This document shows positions 1 through 10,170 of a stretch of DNA of 33,333 nt, piece by piece. The position numbers and the translations under genes are program-made. Position 1 is the first letter of the stretch. Each line of letters starts with the position of its first letter. The stretch spans positions 1 to 33,333 of the forward strand of contig JAGDWP010000028.1 of assembly GCA_023269855.1 (NCBI GenBank), given 5' to 3'. Origin of the DNA: Nitrososphaerales archaeon. GTDB taxonomy: Archaea; Thermoproteota; Nitrososphaeria_A; Caldarchaeales; Wolframiiraptoraceae. The notes beneath the pieces were generated by a model, which did not search any database, was not told the DNA's origin, and saw only the letters and a list, made by a program, of their open reading frames with translations.

Positions 1-516
1 GAAGAGATAATAAGAGCAATAGCAACACTATACAACATACTCAAAATCGGAGGAAAGGAGGTAATACCAACTTGACAGTACCGTTTTCTCCCAGAAGCCG
101 TAGTCGGTGAAACCCTTCATAAATACATAGTAACTTACGATCCTGCAGACGGTGGAGAAGTATTTATCAGGAAAATTGAAGAAACCGCTGAGTCTCTTCT
201 TAAGAACACTGGTAAGCCGCCAATCATAACTTTAAGCTTAGACTCTATAGAGTTCAACTACACATATGAAGATACACTAAGAATAATCTCTAGAATATCC
301 GTGTGGGTGAGAAAGAATGATGCACTATTACTTCTACTGGATAAATATTGTTTCCCCGAAGTAACTTCAAGAATCTCTCCCACAGCTACTATACATCTTA
401 AACTAATGCGAAGACATGGATGCTTGATTATCTTTGGAGTAAAGCCTAGAACATCTCTATACGCAGTCCAACCGAGTACTGATAACCCAATACCGAATCT
501 ATTACCCATACTCTGA
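1..516 (+). pseudogene. Disrupted or 5'-truncated ORF; C-terminal part resembles a RecA/KaiC/RAD55-like ATPase
   Basis: Same reading frame from base 1 to TGA at 514-516, interrupted by TGA at 73-75. After that stop there is no ATG/GTG/TTG until GTG at 301, yet the frame stays open: QYRFLPEAVVGETLHKYIVTYDPADGGEVFIRK...DALLLLLDKYCFPEVTSRISPTATIHLKLMRRHGCLIIFGVKPRTSLYAVQ. Confidence 0.5.
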
Positions 517-779
517 ATTAATGTAGCGTTATGTTTGATGTCATGTTAACATGGAAGTTAACTGAAATTTCTTAAATCCTGTATACACTGTCTAGATTAC
601 TGTCTGACTCATAGCTGGACACTATTAAGAACATAGGAACCACAACAGTAAAATACGTAAAAAGCCTATGCGTAGTCTATCTTGTAGACTAAGGCAGAGA
701 TTCTAAGTCAATAAGTCAATATGTATATGTAGTGAAAAGAATTAAATGGAAAGAGTTGAGTTGATCTCTGTGTTGAACT

Positions 780-2273
780 ATGTCGTTAAACATAGATTCT
801 TTCCTCAGTCAGTATAGGAAACTACCAGACTTCATAGATAATAATTATCTAGAAGCTGATTCAGAACGTTATCTTAAATCTTATGATCCAGGACTCGGCG
901 CAGAAATAGCTGAAGTACCTATATCTTCAAGCAAAAATGTAGATGAAGCACTCTCAGCGGCCTCTGAAGCTTTTAAGAAGTGGTCCAGTCGTCCAATACT
1001 TGAACGTCTACAATATTTGGTAAGATTGAAGATACTCGTTCAGGAGAAGATGGATGAGCTAGCTTACGCATTGTCTATGAATGTTGGTAAGACTCTTAGG
1101 GAGGGGCGTGGAGAGGTTATGAGGACTCTTGAAGCTTTAGACTCAGCTCTAGGTGTACCACATCTCTTCATGAATGTGAGGAAGCTTATGAATATCGGGG
1201 GAGGTGATCCTGAGATAGACATGGAGATGGTTAGAGAGCCTCTCGGAGTCTTCGCAATAATATCTCCCTTCAATTTTCCAATAATGATCCCTATGTGGTT
1301 TATACCTATGGCGGTCACGCTTGGAAACACTATAGTAGTTAAGCCTAGTGAGCTCGACCCAGTACCAATAACATATTTCATGAGTTTATTCAGAGAAGCA
1401 GGATATCCCAATGGAGTAGTAAATCTCGTAAATGGCGATTCATCTACAAGCCAGCATCTAATAAAACATAAAGACGTAGCTGGAGTAGTATTCGTAGGTT
1501 CAAGCCCAGTAGCTGAAAAGATATATTCAACAGCGTGTGCTAGCGGTAAGAGAGCTTTATGTCAAGCGGGTGCAAAGAATCCAGTAATACTCATGCCTGA
1601 TGCTGTACCTGAACCCTCAATAGAGAATATTGTTGCAGGATTCTTCGATATGGCTGGTCAGAGATGTCTCGCACCTGGACTACTGATTACAGTAGGTGAA
1701 GCATATAATAGATTCATCGAGATGCTTGTAAACAGAGTGAAGAAGATCAAAATCGGATACCAGCTTCTCGAAGATACTGATACAGGACCACTAGCATCTC
1801 TAAAAGGCAAGCAAAAAGTTATAGAAATGATTGAGAAAGCAGTTGGTCAAGGTGCAAAAACATTAGTAGATGGAAGAAACTATAAAGTTGAAGAGAAATA
1901 CTCTAAAGGATTCTATCTTGGTCCAACAATACTTGATGACGTTTCTCCAGACATGGAAATAGCTAGAGAAGAAATATTCGGCCCCGTCATGCCTATAGTT
2001 AGAGCATCATCATTTGATGAAGCACTCGAGATAGCGAATAGAGGAGAATACGGGAATACTGGAACAATATATACTTCAAGTGGGAAATATGCTAGAGAAT
2101 TTGCAAGGAAGATGAATGCTGGAAACATTGCTGTAAACATGGCTGTAGCTCAACCAAATCAATACTTTCCATTTCCTGGAAGAAAGAGAAGCTTCTACGG
2201 AGTACTTCATGGACAGATAGACGCCTTAGACTTCTTCACAGATAGAAAAGTAATAATGCAGAGATGGTGGTAG
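780..2273 (+). CDS. Aldehyde dehydrogenase, methylmalonate-semialdehyde dehydrogenase-like
   Basis: ALDH family motifs: ISPFNFPIMIPMWFIPMAVTLGNTIVVKPSE, VFVGSSPVAEKIY, GAKNPVILMPDA, DMAGQRCLAP (catalytic Cys), EEIFGPVMPI. Confidence 0.88.
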   Translation: MSLNIDSFLSQYRKLPDFIDNNYLEADSERYLKSYDPGLGAEIAEVPISSSKNVDEALSAASEAFKKWSSRPILERLQYLVRLKILVQEKMDELAYALSMNVGKTLREGRGEVMRTLEALDSALGVPHLFMNVRKLMNIGGGDPEIDMEMVREPLGVFAIISPFNFPIMIPMWFIPMAVTLGNTIVVKPSELDPVPITYFMSLFREAGYPNGVVNLVNGDSSTSQHLIKHKDVAGVVFVGSSPVAEKIYSTACASGKRALCQAGAKNPVILMPDAVPEPSIENIVAGFFDMAGQRCLAPGLLITVGEAYNRFIEMLVNRVKKIKIGYQLLEDTDTGPLASLKGKQKVIEMIEKAVGQGAKTLVDGRNYKVEEKYSKGFYLGPTILDDVSPDMEIAREEIFGPVMPIVRASSFDEALEIANRGEYGNTGTIYTSSGKYAREFARKMNAGNIAVNMAVAQPNQYFPFPGRKRSFYGVLHGQIDALDFFTDRKVIMQRWW

Positions 2274-2291
2274 CAGTTCTAACTCTCTAAC

Positions 2292-2819
2292 TCAGAGTCT
2301 GGGAAGAGTTGGACCTCTTTGATTTTGATACTTGCCCTCATAAGGTTTCTGAGCTGGAGAAGACAATTTGATAAAAACTATTTGAACAATTCTATCTCCT
2401 TTGCGTATTCTGACAGGGAATGGTCCACCGATTAATTCAATAGTCAATTCACCTTCTGAACCTGCGTTAACTATAGTTGGAGGAATGCTTAACCCCAATC
2501 TTGCATACGTACTCTTCAGCAACACAAAGCCCATGACATCCATCGGTAGCCTTAGATATTCTATACTGGAAAGTAAAAGATGCTCTCTAGGATTAATAAT
2601 AAATTCATCACGTTCTTCTCTAACAAAGTATTCACTTACGTCTGCGACTCTATCTAAGCTGAAGACTGAATCAGAATTTCTGAGTCGAATGATCTTTCCA
2701 TTAACTCTTAAATCTACACTGTTCGGTCCTATTAAGCTATCATCAAAAACTTCTGAACTGAAGACGATCAGCCAACCCTTCGAGATATATTCTCGTATTT
2801 CTTTATCATTCAGAATCAT
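2292..2819 (-). CDS. dcd: dCTP deaminase / dUTPase-like
   Basis: IGPNSVDLRVNG, HLLLSSIEYLRLPMDVMGFVLLKSTYARLGL, VNAGSEGELTIEL: dCTP deaminase family motifs. Confidence 0.88.
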   Translation of the reverse strand: MILNDKEIREYISKGWLIVFSSEVFDDSLIGPNSVDLRVNGKIIRLRNSDSVFSLDRVADVSEYFVREERDEFIINPREHLLLSSIEYLRLPMDVMGFVLLKSTYARLGLSIPPTIVNAGSEGELTIELIGGPFPVRIRKGDRIVQIVFIKLSSPAQKPYEGKYQNQRGPTLPRL

Positions 2820-2943
2820 CTCTTTCTCACTCTACACCTCTAAAGCCTCTAGGAAGAATAAACTAGACAGGATTTTAAGATTACATTTACTCAATTATAG
2901 TTCTCGAGATAAATTAATTTAGTAACTTTTTGGAGGTTATGTA

Positions 2944-3822
2944 GTGTTGAGGCAGGGACACTATATAAAATTGTTTGACCCTTGGAGAAGTAGCTTGTGT
3001 ACTTGTCCAGTGAAGTTCTCCTTCGATCCTTATACTGGTTGCAGTCATAGATGTTTATACTGTTATGCATCATCTTATATAAGAGATTTCTATAATTGTA
3101 GACCTAAGAAAAACCTCTTAACAATCATTAAGAGAGATTTAGAAAAGCTCCCAAAAAACGCGGTTATATCTATGTCTAATAGCTCTGACCCGTATCCTCC
3201 GATTGAGAAAGAATTGGAGCTTACGAGGAAAAGCATAGAAGAATTTAGGAAGCATCAAGTAAGATTGCTGGTAATAACTAAGAGTGATATTGTTTTAAGA
3301 GATGTAGATTTACTGAAAGAAATTGGAGCGGCTGTAACGATAAGCATTACTACTCTTGATAATTCTTTAGCTAGAAGGATTGAACCCTCTGCTCCTCCAC
3401 CTTCTAGAAGGCTTCAAGCATTAGCTAAACTGTCTGAAGAAGGTATCAACACTGGGATGAGGCTTGATCCAGTGATACCATATGTAAATGATCAAGATTT
3501 TAGAGAATTGTTAAAAGAAGCGAAGAACATAGGTGTTAAACATATTGTATCCAGTACTTTTAAGCCTAGATTTGATAGTTGGAGGAGAATTGTAAGCGAG
3601 TTCTCTAATATTGAAGATCATTTGAGAAGACTCTACTTCAAGGAGGGTGAGAGAATAGGTGGCGCCTTCTATCTACCAGCTAAGCTCAGGTTCAGTATAA
3701 TGAGTGAGATAGCGGAAGAATGTAGAAGGCTTGGATTAACATTCGCAACATGCAGAGAAGGGTTCACGCATCTACATACTTCACCCACCTGCGATGGTAG
3801 TCATTTAACGAGAGTTAGATAA
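2944..3822 (+). CDS. Radical SAM protein, spore-photoproduct-lyase-like (Rv2578c-type) family
   Basis: CxxxCxxC motif in DPYTGCSHRCLYCYASSY; downstream SNSSDPYPPIEKELELTRKSIE and LLVITKSDIVLRD. Confidence 0.85.
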   Translation: MLRQGHYIKLFDPWRSSLCTCPVKFSFDPYTGCSHRCLYCYASSYIRDFYNCRPKKNLLTIIKRDLEKLPKNAVISMSNSSDPYPPIEKELELTRKSIEEFRKHQVRLLVITKSDIVLRDVDLLKEIGAAVTISITTLDNSLARRIEPSAPPPSRRLQALAKLSEEGINTGMRLDPVIPYVNDQDFRELLKEAKNIGVKHIVSSTFKPRFDSWRRIVSEFSNIEDHLRRLYFKEGERIGGAFYLPAKLRFSIMSEIAEECRRLGLTFATCREGFTHLHTSPTCDGSHLTRVR

Positions 3823-3857
3823 TTCATCACTCAATAATCTTGAGAGAACGTAAGATT

Positions 3858-4523
3858 CTATGTGAGTTCTATTGTGTAAACTTTGTATTTTAGAAATTCT
3901 TTTCCAGCCCACCTCGTATCAGGTGGATTCTCAACATAATCTTCAACAGGGTATCGAGCCACATAATACTCATTCTCCTCAGTGATAGGATTATATACCT
4001 TCTTATCTTCATCCATTATCCATCCTCTAAAAGATATCTTCAACACTTCTGTACTTGGATCGATCCTAACCTTGAAGAATGCTTGTTTAGTAGCTTTACC
4101 CATGATATAATTAGAGAAGGCTTCGATCATTGTTACATTCAATGGCTGTGTAACTTCAAGATCATTTGATATCCCGATAACCTGCTGGAAATCGTTAGTA
4201 TCATAGTCTATAAATCTTCCACCCTCTACTACTAGAAGTATTCCAGCAGCGAGATCGTAACCTTTCAAGCTTGGTTCACTACTATTATTAATCAATTTTA
4301 CATTAAATTCTATCGTCTCTTGTTCAATACATTCTTCGATTCTACTATTCTCCATAGTCTTAATTTTTTGCCCATTCTTACAGTAGAGCTCGATCTCGAC
4401 AATCGGTCTCGGATAGGATTCATCTTCATAGATGAAGAAGCTTGTAGAGAAATCTTGAGAGAATAGAAAATATAGGAATACTATTGTTATGAATGCTAAA
4501 AGAATAGTTCTAGCTTTTATCAT
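3858..4523 (-). CDS. Hypothetical secreted/membrane-anchored protein
   Basis: Single N-terminal hydrophobic segment (TILLAFITIVFLYFLFSQ) followed by a polar, probably extracellular domain; no family recognised. Confidence 0.6.
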   Translation of the reverse strand: MIKARTILLAFITIVFLYFLFSQDFSTSFFIYEDESYPRPIVEIELYCKNGQKIKTMENSRIEECIEQETIEFNVKLINNSSEPSLKGYDLAAGILLVVEGGRFIDYDTNDFQQVIGISNDLEVTQPLNVTMIEAFSNYIMGKATKQAFFKVRIDPSTEVLKISFRGWIMDEDKKVYNPITEENEYYVARYPVEDYVENPPDTRWAGKEFLKYKVYTIELT

Positions 4524-4656
4524 TTGCCTCTAATAGGGTGTTCAAAGAAGTTAATATCCGTTATCATGTTAGTCTCTCAAAGCTCGAGTTTTAGTTTTTT
4601 CGCTGAATCCTGCGGGATATTATTGAGATTGATGTATATGGTTATTCAGTGTTTGG

Positions 4657-5679
4657 TTATATCCATTTTTTTCTTTTGAAGTAGAATATCATCCATAGTC
4701 CGACGGCCAGCATTACAAGTAGTATTGCAGGATAACCCCACGTCAATTCTAGTTCAGGCATATACTTAAAGTTCATACCGTATATCCCTGCTATGAACGT
4801 TAAAGGCATGAAGACAGTAGCTATCATAGTTAACACCTTCATTATCTCGTTTAGTTTGTTGCTTACTGCTGAAAAGTATACGTCAAGCATATCTGATAGA
4901 GTGACTTGCAGAGTCTCAACGTTCTCTAAAACTCTGATTGTATGATCATATAAGTCTCTAAAGTATGGAATTGTTTGATTGTTAATGAATCTGTGTCCAG
5001 CTCTCTCAAGAGTTCCGATAACTTCTCGTAGAGGCCACATATTTTTATTAAACTGGAGGAGCTGCCGTTTAAGTTTATGAATAGTTTGAAGAGTAACTGA
5101 TGTAGGATTCATTGTTAACTCATCTTCTAAGGCTTCTATCTCATCCTCTATCTTCTCTAACACTAGAAAGTATCCATCGACTACTACGTCTATGATTAAG
5201 TATAGTAAGTAATCAACACCCATCCTCCTGATTATTCCTCTCGAAGTTCTTATCCAATCCACAATACGTTGGACAGCTTCATTTATTTTTTCTTCAATTG
5301 AAATGAGAATATTTTCTCCAATGATTATACTGATCTGTTGAGATTGTAACTCTTTTTCAGACGGGTTGAAATCGAATACTCTTAGTACGATATATGTATA
5401 ATTCTGAAACTCTTCTATCTTAGGTCTTTGATCAACATTTAGGATATCTTCTAGCGTGAGCGGATGTATGTTAGACTTTTCAGCAAGTTTCATTATCTTT
5501 TCATTCTCCCCGAGACCCGTAATTCTTATCCATGTAACTCTCATCTTATCGGTAACGGGAGAAAATTCGTCTAAGTCTTCAATGTAAGCTTCTTGGAAGA
5601 ATTTTTCACTATACTGTATAACGTTAATCTGTGTTTTTCCACTTATTCCAATATCTTCTTGATTCAAATGATTTTTCAC
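4657..5679 (-). CDS. corA: CorA family divalent cation transporter
   Basis: C-terminal two-TM region with GMN motif (FIAGIYGMNFKYMPE) and basic tail; N-terminal CorA soluble domain (LTLEDILNVDQRPKIEEFQNYTYIVL). Confidence 0.93.
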   Translation of the reverse strand: MKNHLNQEDIGISGKTQINVIQYSEKFFQEAYIEDLDEFSPVTDKMRVTWIRITGLGENEKIMKLAEKSNIHPLTLEDILNVDQRPKIEEFQNYTYIVLRVFDFNPSEKELQSQQISIIIGENILISIEEKINEAVQRIVDWIRTSRGIIRRMGVDYLLYLIIDVVVDGYFLVLEKIEDEIEALEDELTMNPTSVTLQTIHKLKRQLLQFNKNMWPLREVIGTLERAGHRFINNQTIPYFRDLYDHTIRVLENVETLQVTLSDMLDVYFSAVSNKLNEIMKVLTMIATVFMPLTFIAGIYGMNFKYMPELELTWGYPAILLVMLAVGLWMIFYFKRKKWI

Positions 5680-5734
5680 CTGCTATGTATTACTATGATT
5701 AGTTAGTTGGAGGAGTCTTAAAAGAGTATCCATG

Positions 5735-6598
5735 CTAGTATCTCACTACAATGTATCCTGATAATATTATTAATGTACCACCGATGGCTAGCTGAATGGA
5801 AGGTGTCTGGTTTAGGAGTATAACGCCGAAGAATGCTGCACTTAATGGTTCAAGATACGATAAGATTACTACTCTCTGAGCTTCTATTAAACCTAACCCG
5901 TGGAAGTATATAGTTACAGCGAAAGCTGTGTTTATAATCCCTATTAAGAGTAGTAGAGGGATAGAATCTCCTCTAACATAAACTGTATTAGATGTCATGT
6001 AAACTATGATTGATAAGAATACTAATGTGAAGAAGTAAGTATATGAAGCTAAAACATAGCTTGAATACTCTCTCCTAATCTTCTTGGAGAGTAGGATGAA
6101 GACTGCATAACATAATCCTGATAATAATCCATAAACTACTCCTAGAATATCCATACTTCCTCCATAACCCTGGTTATAGAAAATAATCGTAACCCCAGTC
6201 GATGAAAGTAATAGAGAAATTATGATGGATTTCTTGATTTTCTCTTTGAGGAAGAATGGAGCTAGAACTGCTACGAATATGGGGGCTAAGTAATTCAACA
6301 ATACTGAAGCAGCTATAGGGATTAGCTTCATTGAAGAAAATAGGAAACCCCAACCCAGGGCATTCATAAATCCATTAAAGATTAATAGCTTCCACTCTCT
6401 AGCTGCCTTAATGAATTCTCTCTTCTTAAGAATGAAGACAGTAGGTGCTAACGTTAGTGTAGCGAAAAGGGTTCTAAAGAAAGCGATTACATATGCGTCA
6501 GCAGGTATAAAGTTAACTATTACACCATTCGATCCCCAGATAACTGCAGCAACACCTACAAGACTAACACCGACCATTTTATCAAACCTGTTACTCAT
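5735..6598 (-). CDS. EamA/DMT superfamily transporter
   Basis: About 10 TM segments in two repeats (VIWGSNGVIVNFIPADAYVIAFFRTLFATLTL; YLEPLSAAFFGVILLNQ). The track ORF extends to 6709, but the ATG at 6598 (MSNRFDKMVGVSLVG) avoids overlap with the upstream gene. Confidence 0.85.
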   Translation of the reverse strand: MSNRFDKMVGVSLVGVAAVIWGSNGVIVNFIPADAYVIAFFRTLFATLTLAPTVFILKKREFIKAAREWKLLIFNGFMNALGWGFLFSSMKLIPIAASVLLNYLAPIFVAVLAPFFLKEKIKKSIIISLLLSSTGVTIIFYNQGYGGSMDILGVVYGLLSGLCYAVFILLSKKIRREYSSYVLASYTYFFTLVFLSIIVYMTSNTVYVRGDSIPLLLLIGIINTAFAVTIYFHGLGLIEAQRVVILSYLEPLSAAFFGVILLNQTPSIQLAIGGTLIILSGYIVVRY

Positions 6599-6632
6599 AA
6601 GTTCCGACTTGGACCTTAAAATTAAAAGAATA

Positions 6633-7604
6633 TTATCCTTTTTCAAGACCCTTGTTCTTAAAAATTTCTCTATAAGATCTAGCCCCCCTCTTTTGAGCCT
6701 CCAACTCAATGTCTAGCTCTGTCCGAAGACCTATTTGATTTAATTTCTTATTGGCTTCAAAAATATTCTTGGAATCAGAAACTGCTTTAGCGAGAGGACT
6801 AAGATTATATGTTTTCTCAGTGTCTAAGTAGAATGTTATAGTTGAAATTATTGAGGTCTCTACATTCCATAGTCCCTCTCTTATACTAGTCTTGCCTTTG
6901 AATCCCTTAAAAGATAATAATGCTATTTTACTTACTTCACTAACCATGTCTTTTAACAGTCTCTCAAGAATCTCAGCATCTTCCCCAGTCATTCCATAAG
7001 CTCCCAAGTATCCACCTGTGGCAGCTATCTCTGATATGTAGGTTAATATTTCTTCTAGAGATAATTCTCCATCGCATCCTGCTGCGAATAAACCTAATAG
7101 ATTTGCTTCTTTCATAGAGTGTAATGATGCAAGCATTAATGAGTCGCAGAGAGGAGATCTAAGATTTTTCTCTCCACCCCTAGCTAATATGTCTCCTCCA
7201 CCATCTATCCCTACGAGCAGGTCTGCTCCAAGCTTTACGAGAGCTTCATCAAGCCCTTTAGCTATTTTCTCAACACCTTTCGTAACATCTACTAAGACTA
7301 CTTCCTCACTCAATCTCTCGGACAAGTATGATGCTTGAAGCTTCACACCATCTTCTGTAACTGTATCTGCACCGCCAATGCATACTGTCTCAGATAGTTC
7401 CTGTATATTTAGTAGTTCTTCTAATGGTCTTGGACCTGGTTTGGGATCAAGTATGAACCTTTCCCATACAACACATCCTACATAGACTTCTATTCCCATC
7501 TTCTTCAAGAAGTTTCTAGTCGGTATCGTAGCAAATATGTCTCCACCTCCACCTATCCCTAAAACTAGAGCTCTTTTACATTCTATCAAATATCTAAATA
7601 ACAT
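6633..7604 (-). CDS. DUF1152 domain-containing protein
   Basis: ALVLGIGGGGDIFATIPTRNFLKKMG, GADLLVGIDGGGDILARGGEKNLRSPLCDSLML: characteristic glycine-rich DUF1152 motifs. Confidence 0.8.
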   Translation of the reverse strand: MLFRYLIECKRALVLGIGGGGDIFATIPTRNFLKKMGIEVYVGCVVWERFILDPKPGPRPLEELLNIQELSETVCIGGADTVTEDGVKLQASYLSERLSEEVVLVDVTKGVEKIAKGLDEALVKLGADLLVGIDGGGDILARGGEKNLRSPLCDSLMLASLHSMKEANLLGLFAAGCDGELSLEEILTYISEIAATGGYLGAYGMTGEDAEILERLLKDMVSEVSKIALLSFKGFKGKTSIREGLWNVETSIISTITFYLDTEKTYNLSPLAKAVSDSKNIFEANKKLNQIGLRTELDIELEAQKRGARSYREIFKNKGLEKG

Positions 7605-7663
7605 AACCAGCTTATAAGATAACTGTATTATTTAGTATTTGATATTTATTTCATGTTTTTATC

Positions 7664-8173
7664 TTGGGTCACCCTCATCAGATATCAGGGAAGATGCGGA
7701 GCGAGGGGCGGAAACCTTTACCCTTCGTCCCATCTCCCAGAGATGTAGTTGAGAAGATGCTGAGCGTAGCCGATCCTTCTCCGGATGAATTACTAGTCGA
7801 TCTTGGTTCGGGTGATGGCAGGGTAATCTTATCAGCTACAAAAGACTATAATTGCTGGTCTATAGGTGTTGAGAAGAATCCACGTTTAGTAGAATTAACT
7901 AGGAAAAATATTCTCAGCCTAGGATTAGGTAAAGCAAGAGTGGTAAGAGGAGACTTGTATGATTACGATTTTACGAAAGCAGACATAATCACACTATATC
8001 TATTACCCGAAGTACTTAAGATATTATCTCCGAAATTCTTCAAGATGAGAAAAGGTGCAAGAATAATAAGCCATGACTATACGATCCCTGGTTATGAGCC
8101 TTCTGAAATATATGAAGTAAAATCTATCGAGACAGGTAGAATACATAAGATATATCTATACTTAGTGAAGTAG
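7664..8173 (+). CDS. Class I SAM-dependent methyltransferase-like protein
   Basis: FVPSPRDVVEKML...ELLVDLGSGDGRVILSA (motif I), followed by VRGDLYDYDFTKADIITLYLLPEVL. Confidence 0.82.
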   Translation: MGHPHQISGKMRSEGRKPLPFVPSPRDVVEKMLSVADPSPDELLVDLGSGDGRVILSATKDYNCWSIGVEKNPRLVELTRKNILSLGLGKARVVRGDLYDYDFTKADIITLYLLPEVLKILSPKFFKMRKGARIISHDYTIPGYEPSEIYEVKSIETGRIHKIYLYLVK

Positions 8174-8378
8174 CCAGCGACTTTATTTTCATCAACCGAC
8201 ACTGCTCCCATTCCTGCAAGTTAGCAGAAGCATCACTCACTAGCACTACTGAATATTTCAACTAAGCTTTAAGAGTTAAGGAATGTTCTATATTTTTCAA
8301 AGTTATAAGACTCTTGATTATTATGATGTAGAAGTTTAGTTGGAGAATAACTTATTTGATCAGATGATTTGCAAGGTT

Positions 8379-9068
8379 TTAAGCAGTTGATATTTTGAGT
8401 ATACCTAATAATGTTTTAATAGCTTCTTCAGCCTCATTTCTAGATATCTTCCTGCTCTTACTGATGATCTCGCTTAGCTTCTCTGTTAATACTTCCGAAG
8501 GGTTTCTACCATATAATTCTATTCTAATTTTCTCCACCATTACTGGTTCAGGAGAGATTAGTGCCCCCTTTATCAGTATTTCATCATTAAGTCTAATGGC
8601 TTCTAGTACTCCAACATCTAAGTCTCCCAACCTAATCTTATATAATGTATCCCCTGTTAACGTTTTACCAATCTCTTCTACAATGTATCTTCCTTCAATA
8701 ATTTCTTTCACATGCCTTACAGCTTCCATTATTGTTTCATCTACTCTTTCTTGAGGTATTCTCTTATATGCCTCAATCTTTAAATGATCGTAATCCCATC
8801 TCAGTTCTCTACCATGAACTTCATACTTAACATTTATCCTAACAACATCCAGTTTATCCAGTTTCAATTTCTCAACAAGAATATGGTAGAGAAAAGTATT
8901 TAATTCTCTTGAAGCTCTTGCGACGTCGTCTTTGCTTAACTCTCCAGCTTTAACCTTACTTGCAAATTGTGCAAATAAAGCTTTTCTTAATTTATCAGCA
9001 TAAGCTCCCGCTATCGTAAGCCCAGATCTAACTTCACCTTTCTCTATTCTCTCCTCCATATCCACCAA
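8379..9068 (-). CDS. DUF2258 family archaeal protein
   Basis: RSGLTIAGAYADKLRKALFAQFASKVKAGELSKDDVARASRELNTFLYHILVEKLKLDK resembles the archaeal DUF2258 family. Confidence 0.7.
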   Translation of the reverse strand: MVDMEERIEKGEVRSGLTIAGAYADKLRKALFAQFASKVKAGELSKDDVARASRELNTFLYHILVEKLKLDKLDVVRINVKYEVHGRELRWDYDHLKIEAYKRIPQERVDETIMEAVRHVKEIIEGRYIVEEIGKTLTGDTLYKIRLGDLDVGVLEAIRLNDEILIKGALISPEPVMVEKIRIELYGRNPSEVLTEKLSEIISKSRKISRNEAEEAIKTLLGILKISTA

Positions 9069-9128
9069 AATAGTATAATTGTAGATAGAATAGATAAGCT
9101 TTTATCTTGATACGTTTATATTAATTAC

Positions 9129-10166
9129 ATGGACTATTTTCAGTCTCTTGTAGATATACTTGGAAAATTTACTAAATTTTCTGTTCTAGGTAAAGGAGAT
9201 ACTAGAGTGGTAGTATCTGAGAAAGGAGGGAGAATAATCGGGATATTCATAGATGCTTCACCAAATCTATTATGGGTTAACCCTAAACTTGAAGAAATAT
9301 TAAGTGAGGATGGATGGAATATTGGGGGTATAAGGTTATGGTTATCTCCTGAACGTAGCTTCTTCTATAGTAGTCCAGAAAAATTTGAGGGCTGGTTCTG
9401 CCCTAAGGGAATAGATCCTGCACAATATAGATTAATCAAAGACGAACCTATGCATCTCTCACTAGGAAGCCGAATCTCAGTTTACGATAACTTACTTAAA
9501 AGTAATCTTGAAGGCTTCGTCAGGAGGGAGATTAGAATATTGGATATACGTAGAAAGTATCTTAAATTTTGGGTACGTGAAGGTATCGTTGGAGAATACG
9601 TTGATAGAGTTAATCCATGGGTTCTAGCACAGGTACCAGTTGGATGGAAGAATGTGGGAACAGTTCTCATACCAGTTAAGAAGAATTATGAGCCTGTACA
9701 TTATTTCAGAGAGATACCTAAAGATAGACTACACAGAACTGATGATTGTATCTCGTTTAAGATTGATGGAGGTTTAGTAACTAAGCTTGGGGTTCGGCCT
9801 GAAGATTTAAGGGAGGTTGGGAGTGGACAGATAGCATACGTGACTCAAATTGATAAGAGGCTTTGGTCAGCTATAATCTTGTCATCATCTAATCTACCCG
9901 TGAGTCAGGAAGATTGTTTAGATGTTCCAAAATATAATCCAGAAGGATATAGAGCATCGATCCAATCCTATAATTCTGGTCATGAATCCTTCCCCGATAT
10001 AAAATTTGGAGAGATAGAATTACAGTTAGCACCTACGATGAACATAGATGGAAGAATATTTGCAACAGTTGAATATAATCTAGTAGCGATGATAGGAAGC
10101 CGTGAAGAGATTTTAAGTAAAGTTAAGAAGTTACTAAAAGTTAGAAAGTTTAAGATTTATCAGTAG
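9129..10166 (+). CDS. Uncharacterised protein, possibly DUF6786 / galactose-mutarotase-like beta-sandwich
   Basis: FSVLGKGDTRVVVSEKGGRIIGIFIDASPNLLWVNPKLEEIL resembles the N-terminus of mutarotase-like DUF6786 proteins. Confidence 0.5.
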   Translation: MDYFQSLVDILGKFTKFSVLGKGDTRVVVSEKGGRIIGIFIDASPNLLWVNPKLEEILSEDGWNIGGIRLWLSPERSFFYSSPEKFEGWFCPKGIDPAQYRLIKDEPMHLSLGSRISVYDNLLKSNLEGFVRREIRILDIRRKYLKFWVREGIVGEYVDRVNPWVLAQVPVGWKNVGTVLIPVKKNYEPVHYFREIPKDRLHRTDDCISFKIDGGLVTKLGVRPEDLREVGSGQIAYVTQIDKRLWSAIILSSSNLPVSQEDCLDVPKYNPEGYRASIQSYNSGHESFPDIKFGEIELQLAPTMNIDGRIFATVEYNLVAMIGSREEILSKVKKLLKVRKFKIYQ

Positions 10167-10170
10167 ATAT

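Noticed and set aside
73-75. TGA as selenocysteine codon
   Set aside because: No SECIS-like element or selenoprotein family context recognised; a nonsense mutation or junction is simpler.
610-690. Short frame LDTIKNIGTTTVKYVKSLCVVYLVD as a transposase fragment
   Set aside because: No transposase signature (DDE, HUH) and no terminal inverted repeats found.
1064-1411. Antisense ORFs inside the aldehyde dehydrogenase and many other genes in the ORF track
   Set aside because: They lie opposite strongly supported coding sequences and show no independent family motifs; treated as shadow ORFs.
2401-2922. 173-aa plus-strand ORF opposite dCTP deaminase
   Set aside because: Overlaps the well-supported dCTP deaminase on the other strand; Ser/Leu-rich translation typical of antisense frames.
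8174-8275. Minus-strand open stretch LKYSVVLVSDASANLQEWEQCRLMKIKSLATSLSID, possible gene remnant
   Set aside because: Short, no recognisable family motif, compatible with chance.
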